Position numbers and translations under genes: made by a program. Shown here one piece after another: positions 39,861 through 62,000 of a stretch of DNA of 64,000 nt (its first letter is position 1; each line of letters opens with the position of its first letter). Origin of the DNA: Rhyacophila brunnea. Its lineage: Eukaryota > Arthropoda > Insecta > Trichoptera > Rhyacophilidae. The stretch spans positions 1,488,001 to 1,552,000 of the forward strand of contig JAGYXB010001010.1 of NCBI GenBank assembly GCA_022495005.1, read 5' to 3'. Under the pieces are notes generated by a model. The model was not told where the DNA came from. It did not search any database and saw nothing but the letters and a program-made list of their open reading frames with translations.

Positions 39861-39948
39861 TCGACGGATCCCCTTCTAGAAGAGAAGAGGCGATATGACA
39901 GCGAGTCGCAGTCAAAGCCTCGGTAAAATCACAAAAAAAAAAAAAAAA
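38019..39948 (+). mobile_element. 5'-truncated non-LTR retrotransposon with RNase H (I-like group)
   Basis: Starts inside the reverse transcriptase palm (GDPLSLLLFNI) and runs through the end of the ORF to a short 3' UTR and a 16-base poly(A) run at 39933-39948. The 5' endonuclease and most of the fingers are absent, typical of incomplete target-primed insertion. It lies between genes C and D, opposite to them. I did not find a clear target duplication. Confidence 0.85.
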
Positions 39949-39949
39949 C

Positions 39950-40060
39950 CCCGTATAACCAAGCATCGGCCTCACAAGAGTTTTGTAAAGTCGAATCTTT
40001 GTTTTTGTCTGGATAATCGGTAATAATAAATAATTAAATTTAGCAGACCTATTAGTGATG
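39950..40060 (-). mobile_element. Short LINE remnant (RT thumb)
   Basis: Minus-strand translation gives TKIRLYKTLVRPMLGYTG, the thumb/end motif of RTE- or Jockey-type reverse transcriptases. The poly(A) of the neighbouring LINE abuts it, so that LINE inserted next to or into this older remnant. Confidence 0.6.
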
Positions 40061-40497
40061 ATTAATGTGCATTTAATTACATCGGTCAATTTATTTTCGA
40101 GGTTAATAGCCTTGACTTACAAATTCGTTCACCTCTTCAAGAGACAGACTATCAGTATTTTATATTAAGAGCAATTTAATTGTGTCTGATTTTTCAGATG
40201 GAGCCTCATAATCATGGGTAATTCTAAAAAAAATTGGCATATTGCTTCTATAAGAATCTTTAATAATTATGTATATTGCAACTTTATCGGATCTCTCAAT
40301 TATGGCATTACTATTCTCAAATGCCTCTATTTATTTGCACAAGTTTATTTATTGAAGATATTTACAGTTGTGTGGACTTTTGTGTTTGGAATATTTTTCC
40401 TTAAACCCAGATTGAATCAATACCGTTCCTCGTGAGATTGTATAGTATACCCAGACTGTTAAAACTATAGTTTCTGTCTTAAGATTCAAATAGACTA

Positions 40498-40685
40498 TAT
40501 GACGATCGGGCACATATATGCTAAGAGCGATTTAGTGTCTATGATCAAATCTATGCCATTCCGACATTTATACATACATATTGTATGACAGCTATGACAT
40601 CGTATTTACACTCTGTGACACCCTGTGACACAGGAAGCCAACATAAGAAACGGGTTTTTCGACATATATATGACCGATCGTCATA
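40498..40685. mobile_element. MITE with TA duplication
   Basis: A 188-bp stretch with TGACGATCGG at the left and CCGATCGTCA at the right, flanked by TA on both sides; pairing continues through ACATATATG-type sequence to about 23 bp. TA targets suggest a Tc1/mariner-type source. No coding capacity. Confidence 0.6.
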
Positions 40686-41153
40686 GAGTGTATTTGAAGC
40701 ATTATGAGTCTGACTGGTTTGTTTAGTATCTTGAATCATGGAAGTGGTTGTCTTTGACTACTGTTGTCACTACAGTATCATCATTTTCTAGGAACGGTTT
40801 ACCATAATAAATTCACCATTGCATTTGAAGTATAAGTAATAACTAGTAGATACATATTACAAATAAAGTTCACAGTTACGTACTGTGGCGTAAATATAGT
40901 GGACATTGAGTCCTATCCTTCGTTTTACCCACTGACTTAGGGAAGTATCTCTCCAATACAGATAAATAATTATATATATACAATATAATATAAATATTTT
41001 AGCATGAAATGCTGGCAATGTAATGTGTGTATGTGTGAAAAACCGTGAAAATGTAATCTCATAATATTATAGATTATAATACACATCATCTCTTTATTAC
41101 TATTTATCTATGATTTGTGAATAAAATAAAATAGTATTTAATAATGTTCAAAT

Positions 41154-41159
41154 TTTATT
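41154..41159 (-). terminator. AATAAA poly(A) signal of gene D
   Basis: AATAAA on the minus strand about 70 bases past the gene D stop codon. Confidence 0.45.
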
Positions 41160-41229
41160 TTTGTACCTAATATTGTAAACACACTATCGAAGAGATATAC
41201 TGTGAATCGAAATGCGTTGAAATTTTGTA

Positions 41230-52045
<10,816 letters not shown>

Positions 52046-52084
52046 TTTCTGACGAATGGTTTGTCTACATACCAAAAAATGAAG

Positions 52085-52094
52085 GTATTTAAAT
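52085..52094 (-). promoter_or_regulatory. TATA-like element of gene D
   Basis: ATTTAAATAC on the minus strand 40 bases before the gene D ATG, in the shared context ACATTTAAATACCTTCATTT. A GTTATCT word (complement AGATAAC, GATA-type) lies just upstream at about 52118-52124. Confidence 0.5.
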
Positions 52095-52129
52095 GTTTTA
52101 AAAAATAGATAACAATCTTAATAAGTACA

Positions 52130-52955
52130 ATTATGTTATTATTAAATTTTCACTAAATATATATTATTTAAATGAATTACAATAATTTAAAATATAAGTG
52201 TAAAGATAAGTGAGCATATATTGAGAACATTTTCTTTTCAATGAATTTCCTTAATATTTCTGGTTGTATGAATATTTTAAATACAATAATAGTCAACAGA
52301 ACTCAATCGATACAATATTATCAACAAACTATCATTCGGAGTTAGTATCATCCACTTGTGTCGACTTTGTCAATTGATGGGTAAAAGTGGGTCATTGTCT
52401 AGTCCATACATCAGTTGAAGTACAACTTTATGGTAGAAAGTGTTTTGAGTCTCCCGTACGTTAGGGATATTATTAATTGGTGCTCAATCGGACTGTTTTT
52501 GTCATAGGTATGTATACATACATACTGCAGTTTAAAATTCTGAAGAGATTTATGTTTAGCCACATATTTTTTACCACTTATACGCGCTATACATAAAAAC
52601 TCTGCTTTCTTGATAGTATTAAATTATGTTTGTATGTTCCTGATAATTATCTTAGAATTCGGAAGCATCCATTGCTTATTCTCCCAAGGTGCAGAACTAA
52701 CCTGCTATTGCTATTGATACTACTAATTGGTTGGGCAATAATTAATTGTGCTTAATCAAATCGCTTTGGATATTGATATATTCCAATTATGTGTGCGTGA
52801 GTGTATCTGTAGGTTGTTTTATATATTTTTTTAAATAGGTTCTACGTAGTTCCTCCGGTGCGCGTCCATGCACTATACAATATATTTATTTTTAACTCAT
52901 ATTACCCTGTGTTTTTACCATGTTTTTATCCAGTACACATTTTTTCTTGTGTGTC
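52130..52955. other. Intergenic upstream of gene D, no gene seen
   Basis: AT-rich spacer with no recognised open frame or transposon. Confidence 0.45.
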
Positions 52956-52960
52956 CAGTT

Positions 52961-53165
52961 CTAGCAACTAAATTATTAATATATACGTGCGATACTATGG
53001 AAATCAATATGAAATGTCAAAATGATATTTCAGTATTCTATATTTATTCAGTATTTCTATCAAGTACAAAAAAAGTATTTATTAATACATATAATTGTCA
53101 AGTTTATAATATGATTCAACAGAAAATTTAAGAACGTGGTATATAAAAAGTTCTTTTTATCTTGT
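52961..53165. repeat. Dispersed non-coding repeat X, copy 2 (partial)
   Basis: Matches the second half of copies at 1601-2010 and 60662-61146: TAGCAACTAAATTATTAA, ACTATGGAAATCAATATG, GATTCAACAGAAAATTT and TTCTTTTTATCTTGTA. About 900 bases upstream of the gene D start. Confidence 0.6.
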
Positions 53166-53620
53166 ATTTATATTTAAATATTGTCAATACTATTTTTTTA
53201 CATGTAATGAACGCTTTAAATTTTTTATGTTCAATATAAAATGTAAAATAAATAAATTTGAATTTAAAAATTTGGATATGTAAACTGGGCCAAAAAATAT
53301 GTCACAGCTGTTTTCAAAAGATTTTTCTCAAGAATGTAAGACAATTAATATCCCAATAATCTCTGGTCTTGTCCAGAAAGTTACCAAGAAAATTTGACCG
53401 GAAAAGGCTTTGGATGAGTTGATCGAACAATGTGGAAAATGTTTAAAATAAAACAATAGAGAGAGATTATCCCAAACAAAAAAGAGAACGGAACGTATAT
53501 ACAACGTGAATGTTAATAAATTAAAATTATATATATTGTCAAATCTTACAAAAAATAAATAGGCAAATAAATAGTTTGAATAAACTAATAAATCTCAAAA
53601 CGTCGTTATGTATTCTGTTA

Positions 53621-53897
53621 AGCCGCGTTGATACAGTCCAAGTACGATCCAAGTACACTTGGATCGAGTGCCATCCAAGTGACAGCTTCATACTATTTAT
53701 TCCTATCCAAGTGCACTCGTATGAGACATCTTCATACTAATTATTCCTATCCAAGCTACTTGGACCGCGTTCTACTCATCCAAGTTAACTTGGATAGGAA
53801 TAAATAGTATGAAGCTGTCACTTGGATGAGACATCTTCATACTAATTATTCCTATCCAAGTCTACTTGGATCGTACTTGGACCGTGTCAACGCGGTT
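53621..53897. mobile_element. Foldback MITE built from CCAAGT/ACTTGG words
   Basis: A 277-bp element. Ends: AGCCGCGTTGATACAGTCCA at the left, and the complement of the right end AACCGCGTTGACACGGTCCA, with pairing over about 33 bp. Both sides are flanked by TTA (53618-53620, 53898-53900), as made by PIF/Harbinger elements. The inside holds two direct copies of GAGACATCTTCATACTAATT plus continuation, and an inverted copy of the GACAGCTTCATACTATTTAT segment. Confidence 0.75.
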
Positions 53898-54925
53898 TTA
53901 CTGAAAAAAATGTTCCGTACAATTTAATAACTATCTAGCATCCAGCCACTCCTATCTTTACCTTCGTCGAATGACAGTAATTACTATATTTACTATAACT
54001 TGTTTAATTATAAATACTGACGTTTTAGTCATAAATTATTGAATTTAAAATTATTAAAAATAACTATTATAATAATTATACTATTACACATTTTTTTTAA
54101 ATATTACATGGATTCTATAAATCGGTTCAGTAGGTAGTATATTATAAAGAGTCGGCCTAATAACTTATTTCTTACTGTTTTTAAGGACTATTAGACAGCA
54201 TCTAACTACGATCATATTAATAATCTTTTCTGTAAGTATAGTGATATTTAAGGTATTTATTTTAATATGTTTATGACAGTTATAATATAGTCTTGTGAGT
54301 GGTTAGTTGATGGAAATTAAAATACTTAAGATTATTTTTGACCATGCGTTGAAATATTTGAGTCTCTAGCTAGATAATATTATTATAAGCGGCCTTCAGT
54401 TCTCGTAGAATTTTTTTGACGAAAATAAAGAGTAATATTTTTTTTATTCGACGAATAATTCACAAGATTTAAAAATGTAATATTCTAATTATTGAACATA
54501 CATAATTTTGAAAACATTTCTGAGTCGGTTAGTAATTAAAGTAAGTACTTTGATTTAAAATACAGAGCCTATCGCCAATAGTGACTCAATTTGAAAAGCG
54601 CTTCAGAGAGTATTAAGAGCTATTAGTTAAAATGTGTCGCAATTAGGTATGACGCCAATAGCATAGTGGTCTATGTGCATGGGCGCGAAGCTCGAGAAAT
54701 GTAGCATCTATTCCTGCTGGGTGTCTTACTTTTTTCAAAAAAGTTTTTTCTATTGGTTATAATAATATCTGTACCTCAGAGGCAGACGGATGCAAATGCC
54801 AAATACCCAATTGTTCAGGAAAGCCAAGAAACAATTTTTATTTTAAATGAATACTCATAACTTCCAAGAAAATATACATAGAATGATCATTATTTTTTGT
54901 ATTCTAATTCAATTAAAGTACTTCT

Positions 54926-55225
54926 GTGGGTCTATTCTATACTTATCGAACACTAAAGTAATAAATAGTATCAAACTTAGGGTAGGTTTGTATCAAAATA
55001 TTAGCACTTATTGTAACAATTACACGAAGCTGGTTTTTATTGTTGCAATAAGTGCTATATTTTAACAGCACCTATCTTGCTGCTGTTAAAATATCGCACT
55101 TATTGCAACAATAAAAACCAGCTTCGTGTAATTGTTACAATAAGTGCTAATATTTTGATACAAACCTACCCTAAGTTTGATAATATTTATCACTTTAGCG
55201 GTCGATAAGTATAGAATAGACCCAC
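54926..55225. repeat. 300-bp near-perfect palindrome
   Basis: Two 145-bp arms (54926-55070 and 55081-55225) around a 10-base spacer, with only about six mismatches. The ends read GTGGGTCTATTCTATACTTA and its complement. It has no coding potential. A transcript across it would form a long hairpin. Probably a foldback MITE nested in the larger inverted-end element; no target duplication was identified. Confidence 0.9.
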
Positions 55226-55296
55226 TGGAATATGTAAGAAAGAAAGAAATATAATACAATTTTATGTCTAAAAAAATAAAATAAATAACGTAGTAT

Positions 55297-56013
55297 GGAT
55301 TTGCATCCTTCTGCCTCTAAAGATATTTTGTTAATGTGGACTTGTATCTTAATTACCTTGCCAAAATAAAACAATTTATAAGTTGAAAAAACTTATAAGT
55401 ATACATATAACAAAGCAAAACACATTTTTTTTTAAATTTTATTATGTCATCATCATCAGCCTGAATCTATTCACTGCTGGGTGAAGGCCTCGCTAATCTC
55501 CAAGCTGATTCTACTTCTCTCGGTCCTGTGCATTGCGTTGTCTGAATAAGTCTTCAAGGGTAGCTGTAAATAGTTTAGGTGAGATCGTATCACCTTGTCG
55601 GACTCCTTTGCTGATGGGAAATGCGCGATGGTTTATGGAGATGTTATTGCGCTACTATATATATTATTGAAAATATTTATATATCACCCGGGGACTCCTT
55701 GATTTCTGAGTGCATCGAGTATTGAAAATTTCTTTATGGAATCGAACGCTTTCTCATAGTCTATAAAACTTATGGATAGCGCAGCTTGTATTCCTGTTAC
55801 CGCTCTGATTTCTCTGATAACTTGGATATGGTCCATAGTTCTATCTTCTAAAGCCGGTTTTTTTTCCCGGCTGGTTCTCGTTTAGTACATAATATTGCAG
55901 ATTATTGGATTTGCATCTTTCTGCTTCTAAGGTAGGTATGGCATTTGCATCTTTATGCTATTCTTTACATCTTTTTTATTATAGCAACTAGGACTTTCAT
56001 CTTTCTGCCTCTA
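55297..56013. repeat. Recurring GCATCnnTCTGCCTCT motif
   Basis: Copies at about 55297-55320, 55907-55930, 55939-55960 (weak) and 55991-56013 on the plus strand, with further copies at the two flanking inverted sites (54771-54800 minus strand, 56074-56104). All are TTGCATC or GGCATC followed by a CTGCCTCTAA-type ending, about 20-24 bp each. Confidence 0.55.
55445..55890 (-). mobile_element. RTE-like LINE remnant
   Basis: Minus-strand translation gives HIQVIREIRAVTGIQAALSI, IDYEKAFDSI and, after a frameshift, FPISKGVRQGDTISPKLFTA, which are reverse transcriptase palm motifs of RTE-type elements. It is followed directly by a 3' UTR block with GAGGCCTTCACCCAGCAGTG and a terminal ATGATGATGA, so an internal deletion removed the rest of the protein. 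Confidence 0.8.
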
Positions 56014-56807
56014 ATAAATAAAGTCTTTAGCATAACGATTTTAAAAAAAAACTCATTTTCCCCAAAAACGGAGTGGCATCCGTCTGCCTTTGAGGTACAG
56101 ATATATTCTAAGAAGTATTTTCAAAATAATGTATGTTCAATAAATATAATGTTACATTCTTAAATCTTATGAATTCTTCGTTGAATAAAAAAAATAGTAA
56201 ATTAGATATTGTTTACGTTTTTTAAAGCAACATGTTATTATACCAATCTCTGATGGCAGTATGTATCGTATTGCGTATTTCAGTAAACAGATAGCGAAAG
56301 ATGGATTAAAAAAACTCATCACAACACATTCTCTTTGATATACATCACAAAAAACCATAATTTAATAGTATAAAACAACTTTATCCAACCAAAATAAATA
56401 AAAAAAACAGTTTTTATTCCAATTTACTTTAGAGTTCACTCAATACTTATTTATTACAGTATAATATTTTAAATCTAAAAATTTGTTTTTATTTTACTTT
56501 TAATATCGACATAATGCTGTAATATTTGTTAATATAATAATAATTAAGAATTTAATAAATTATGAAAATAATAGTGACGTGCGGTCCATAGAATACTGAT
56601 ACTGTAAATGGGGAGCATTCCCATAAATAAATGATAAATTAATATATAATAATATTATGACAATATGTATTTATAATGCAATTTTATAGCACGTAAAGTC
56701 TATTAAAAATTGTGTATACTACTTCTACGAATGCACCTTATTACTTACCTACCGTCCTACCTACCTACTTACCTATTACTAGTGGAGATATAGATAGGTA
56801 CCCACCC

Positions 56808-57033
56808 CACGATGGCTGCGTGGCTTAACCGTCGGCCTATAGCGTCGTGGGTCCCAGGTTCGGATCCTGGGTCTGGGAAGTACACATATTGTTTTTCAAT
56901 TTGAGTAATAGTCAAAGTATGGACCTAATAGGTTGAGCAAATGGCTGATATCCATTTCTTGTAAAAACAAAATCTGTTAATACAAACCTCCACTCTGTAG
57001 AGGCCCAAATGATCTTATTAGGATCGGACATGG
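56808..57033 (+). repeat. tRNA-derived SINE, copy 2
   Basis: The best preserved copy: GATGGCTGCGTGGCTTAACC (A-box region) and GGTTCGGATCC at 56857-56867 (B box), then the same body and end as 2231-2444, finishing GGATCGGACATGG and a short A run to about 57041. The cloverleaf is not intact, so it is not a functional tRNA gene. Confidence 0.75.
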
Positions 57034-57049
57034 AAAAAAAAGGAAGTAT

Positions 57050-57950
57050 TTTTATTCCATTTACTCATTTTGTGACGAGATTTTTTAAAAAACAATATTA
57101 ATTAATATGTTTTAGGTCTAAGTATGTGTACTACAGAGTAAAAGCATAATATAACAAAAGATTTTTCAGTTTTCTTTGAATAGTTAAAGTATGTTAATAA
57201 TTTACGTTCATATTTTGGTAACATTATCTTTAAAAAATATCACGGCTATCTCTTTTATGAGTAATGAAATTTATATGCACATAATTACAATAATACAACT
57301 TTACTATAATAAACATTGATTAATAAAAACCATAACTAAATTTTTAAGATGTATAGTAACAAAAACAATGGGGAAGAAATAAAATAATGTAAATTTACGT
57401 TTATCCATTTAAAAAAAGTCTAACCTTCAACGATAGTAATAAAGTTATCTAAATAGAATTTTAATGGTAGTTATTTAGTATAATATTTAGCATAATTTAC
57501 CTACTCAATCACAAAATGAGGTTTACAGCTTTGATACATATTAATATGGTATTTACATACAAAGTTGTTGATAGATTACTTAGTAATATTATGAGAAACA
57601 CCTTTAAAGATAAAATATAGAATATACAGGGCCGCGTAGCCCATAAGGGAAAATTCATGTGCCGCATGACAGCCAATACCATAAGAAGAGACATTTTTTT
57701 TTATTTGAAAAAAATAATTAATTCTATTGACTGATGGGATTTAATGAAAATTTAATTCTAAATATAATTTATTAGAATGTACATAATAATTATTATCTAT
57801 AAAGCTAACGAAAGACAAAACTCGCGTCGCTAAAAATGAACGTGGCCACACTATTTTTCAATTTAAGATATTAACTTTTAATGCGACGTATGACTACTTC
57901 ATAAATAAACGTCATCTACGCACCCATGATGAACGACATTGAAGTTATGT
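57050..57950. other. Intergenic, no gene seen
   Basis: AT-rich spacer. The small minus-strand open frame at 57509-57694 has no domain. Confidence 0.45.
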
Positions 57951-57954
57951 GCTC

Positions 57955-58530
57955 TCCACCGAACGCCGCCCTGCACCACACTCTGTCTTAATCGAGCGTA
58001 TCGCGGGACCCTACAATTGGTGATGCGAAGCATGGGCACTGGGAGTGTCCTGGGAGAAGATACCCAAGACTTTGGTTGCTACGCCCAAAATGAGCTCTGA
58101 GTGAGTTTATTGAGCTTACTTTAATGCAAAGTGCCAGGAAGAGAAAAGCACCTGGTAATTATAAAAAATAAAATGTATTTAAGGTATTTATAAAAAAGAA
58201 AACGAAGCTAATCATACGGACAGCAAAAATTATGTGAAGAGATCTTCACACCCGCCGTAAGACGCCGCAATTTTTTTAAAAGCAAGATAATTGGCTTTAG
58301 TAGCAACCAAGTTGGATGGGCCGATGTGCCCAACAGCTGGTTGGACTTACTTGAGTATTTCATCCCATTCAGAGCATATTCTCAGACATTACTACAGGAT
58401 GTGGTTGGCATCCTGTATTTCCTCTCCGTATGGACATGTCGAAAGGCTTGCAAGTCCAAGCTTAAAGAACCGGCCAGCGATACCACCGTGTCCAGTCTTA
58501 AATTAACTGGTGGGAGTCAGGAGTCAGATA
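57955..58530 (-). mobile_element. LINE C-terminal tail and 3' UTR, best copy
   Basis: Read on the minus strand with frameshifts: a cysteine/histidine-type end resembling DANHIL...C...EWDEILK, then VQPAVGHIGPSNLVATKANY, then stop and a 3' UTR ending with the complement of CACCACACTCTGTCTTAATC. This copy gives the key for the decayed relatives at 3810, 10530, 14124, 28540 and 43985. Confidence 0.6.
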
Positions 58531-58679
58531 TTTGGTTATCTCCATTCGCTACTTTATTTCAAACGAATCGGAAGTGTTAACTTTTTTTATGTGAGGATAA
58601 CGCAAAATAGTTTTTTTTAATCGAAATATATCCTGAGGGAAGGCTGGTTCACCGAACCTCCTACAGTGGAGGTTACAAA

Positions 58680-58745
58680 AAACTTATACTAAACTTACAA
58701 GAAACTTATAAAAAACTTATACATAAACTTACTACTTACTTACTT
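58680..58745. repeat. Imperfect AAACTTATA tandem repeat
   Basis: Five or six imperfect copies of AAAACTTATA-like words in a row, turning into ACTTACTTACTTA. Low-complexity expansion. Confidence 0.6.
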
Positions 58746-58789
58746 ATGGGGGATACTTACACTTGTATGAGGGCGCTTATTTGACTTGA

Positions 58790-60655
58790 TTGGGCTCTGA
58801 GAATATGTATTTATAAATGCATTCATTCACTGGGGTCTATAAAAGTGACAATCTAAACGTGACATCGAAAGTGACAGAACATCGCTACGGATAAACAGAC
58901 TAAATTTAATGTGAATTATTAATTGTATTTGAAACAAAATATTCTACACTTTAAGTAAATAATATATTATAATGTAACATAATATAAACTTACGTAGGTA
59001 TCGTTTGTTATAACGTTTTTTTTTAAATTCATATTTCGCGTAGTTTTGTTAGTACCTGCAAGTTTTATAAAATTCTCAAAACCGTCGATACGTGATAACT
59101 AAAGTAGTGATCAAATTGGGATGCATGTCACGTCACTGTCACGCTGTCTTTGCGACAAATTTACTCTATGGTTTCGTCATTTTGCAGAATATTTTAAACG
59201 ACCACCACCTCTCTAAATTCAATTATAGAGAGTGCCAACTCTAATGTATTAGTATTTTGAATAATTATTAATTATTTATGCTAATTTTAATAGTTTCTAT
59301 GTGTGCGTACGTTAAAATTACTTGCAATATCATATACAAAGATAATATTTTGAACAGAATCCAATCTCCAGATCATAGATAATAGACAATTTTATTATAG
59401 GAAATAAATAGTGCCAACCACTAAAAACAAAAAACGTAATTTTGACATGATTTGAAAATGTGTAGACATGTAGAATATGATAAAAACGTTCAAAACGTCA
59501 TGCAGGTTTCGATTCAGTGTGGTTCAACGTGAGGTTACCTCATTTTTTGCCAACTGACAATGTTCGTTTAATACTTTGGACGCTGAAGACGCACCTGGCG
59601 AGTAATGACCAGGCGGCCGATCGATGTAATTAACGTGCATTTTAAAGGTGGTAAATAAAAAGTCATTATCTAGTTTCAAATGTGCTACGGGATGGAAGCA
59701 TCAGTTTGATAACATTTTAAACGCCAAGAAAAACGACATTTCATACTTTTTTGCCGTAGCGGCAGCTCACTATAACGGCACGTGATAGTCCGTGACATGC
59801 ACCATAATATATTGCGTTTAAGAATCATCACGGCAAGAGGGACACAGAGAAGCCGAGTGTGACTGATAGAGGATGGCCGTTCAGTCAGCCATTCATAGAC
59901 CTGAATATTCAGTAGCACCAAGGTAAGTAAATAAGCCTACCTTCATTAAACGGCGCTACCTTTTTGTAAACCAACCTGTGATGATATTATTATGTATTGT
60001 ATTGCATATTTCATTTGAGTTAGCGGAAACCTAAAAGTAAAGGGAAGATATTTTTTATGACGATTTGATTTGTCATTATGTGACTATTCATTTTATTTAA
60101 AAATATAATATAAATAAACATGTTATGAAGATATTATGAAGAAATCCATAATTACTTAACGATTGTAAATTAACTTGAAGTCTCCAAATACAATTTATTT
60201 CAGTGGAATGCAAATTTCATATGATTTGTTTGAATAAATTTTATTTCTCTATACTATTTCTGTAATAATTGATTTCAGGAATACTGTAAATATATTACTG
60301 AGCTGCAAATAAAATTGAACCAAACCCGGAGAGTCTCTGATATTTTTTGAGAACCCGTACCGGGACCGGAATCTTGAAAACTCAGCAATGGAACCAGAAC
60401 CTTTAAAAAAACCTACGGGTTCTGGATGTTCTTTTGTTTTAAAGTTTTTCCCAAAAACAATATTACTCTATATATTTTTACGCCTGCACATAGGACGTAA
60501 TCTTTTATTAATGTATTTTTTACTAACTTAGGTGAGAATATCTAAATTGAAATTTTTTATGGCTATATCCTATTTTTATTTTGAAATAAACGTATTATAG
60601 AACAATATTAATTATAAATAATTATAGGGTAGAACAGTGTAAATGGGTATATATA
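58790..60655. other. Intergenic between E and D, no gene recognised
   Basis: Mixed AT content. The stretch at about 59490-59930 is less AT-rich and holds an open frame (59685-59921, minus) without any recognised domain; it may be an old unrecognised transposon. Nothing else is supported. Confidence 0.4.
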
Positions 60656-60661
60656 TTGATT

Positions 60662-61146
60662 GTACAACGTTTTTATTAGGTCGTATTCTTATTTGTCCCG
60701 TGGTTGTTTATCCGGTACAAATCTTGCAATAGATTTTCAACTAACTTCCCGACTAGCTAGACATTTAAAACTTTTAGAATATATCAGAACACGATGCCAA
60801 TGCATTTTTTAAATACTTTTAGCCATCTTTAAGTAGAATTGAATTCATTTTCAGTTAATTCTGTTTTGTATGAAAAGTTATTTTGGAAGAAATCCGTAAT
60901 CCAATCCACTATTTAATTATTGCTAGGGGTTTGGGGTCCTAGCAACTAAATTATTAATATATATATATGTGTACGTGCGTTACTATAGAAATCAATATGA
61001 ATGTCAAAATGACATTTCAGTATTATTTCTACCGAGTACATTTTTTTTATCGTTTAAGCTAGTCTAGCCAAATCAAGTTTATATGATTCAACAGAAAATT
61101 TAAAAACGTTGTATATAAAAAAGTTTTTTTTATCTTGTAATTATTT
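60662..61146. repeat. Dispersed non-coding repeat X, copy 3
   Basis: Full-length relative of 1601-2010: TACAACGTTTTTATTAGGTC, CCCGACTAGCTAGACATTT, TTTAAGTAGAATTGAATTCA, ATGATTCAACAGAAAATTT. It has extra insertions relative to copy 1. Located about 600 bases downstream of gene E. Confidence 0.6.
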
Positions 61147-62000
61147 AAATTGTAATCGAATTCCGGATTTTATTTAAATATGATCTAACTAAATCATGTA
61201 GTGACAACAATATGGATAGGAAATTTAAAAAAATGTTATATTATCTTATAAATATAACAATTTAAAAAATATCTAACCTTCAGTCACTCTTATCTATGTA
61301 GTATTTTTATGGAAGTTGTCACGATTGCATTTATATTTTTGCATTTTGTCATGCATTTAAGGCGTGCATGTTCTATAAAAAGTAGTTTTCTAGGAAAAAA
61401 GTAAATAAGAAAATATATTGTACAAGTTTACATTTAAAGATAAAAGAATACACCGAGTCGCATAGTAGAATATGAGGGCAATGTCATGTGGAATTCAATA
61501 CACACAAGGATTAATTGATCGCTTGCAACCCAAAATTGTATTAATCATGGGCATGATATGTTAAAAGGGTCAATGATATATAGCGTTTTGTATACTTGTG
61601 AATATAATTTTATTTTTTAACTGTTATACGTTAATATGTGTCAACATTATTAGGTAATAATTTAAAAAAATCTTGTTAAATAAAATTATTCACGTAATTC
61701 TTCCGTAACGTGGTGTCAATTTATATTAAATTCATGTGGTCTCTTTAATCCAGGGCCTCAATGCCCTTACGTCAGAATAGTTTATTCTGGGTAAAATGGA
61801 CGGGCACAAGCATATCCAAAAGATATTATACCAATTTGACTTCCGTTAGGACCGTTAAGCACCAACGGGCCACCAGAATCACCCTATTGATAAAAAATAT
61901 TTTTAATTAAAATTTTATATTTTAGAATATTATATTATTCAAATTGTGATCGCTATTTTAACAAGTATTTAAAAATAAAATTGATAATTATGGCAACATA

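Larger units (their letters stand above)
54433..56199. mobile_element. Repeat T composite element with inverted ends
   Basis: The left end (TTTTTTTATTCGACGAATAA, CACAAGATTTAAAAATGTAA) and the complement of the right end (TTTTTTTATTCAACGAAGAA, CATAAGATTTAAGAATGTAA) pair over about 85 bp. A second inverted pair lies farther in (54771-54800 and 56074-56104). It encloses a tRNA-like segment (TAGCATAGTGGTC near 54660), a 300-bp palindrome and an RTE remnant. It may be a DNA transposon with later insertions, or two inverted SINE-like units. Confidence 0.5.

Noticed and set aside
56808..57033. tRNA gene
   Set aside because: A and B boxes are present but the acceptor and anticodon stems do not pair properly, and the same sequence with its non-tRNA body recurs at 2231. 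It is a SINE.
59685..59921. Protein-coding gene in the D-E spacer
   Set aside because: The 78-codon frame has no recognisable domain, no splice partners and no repeat match; it is as likely chance in a less AT-rich patch.
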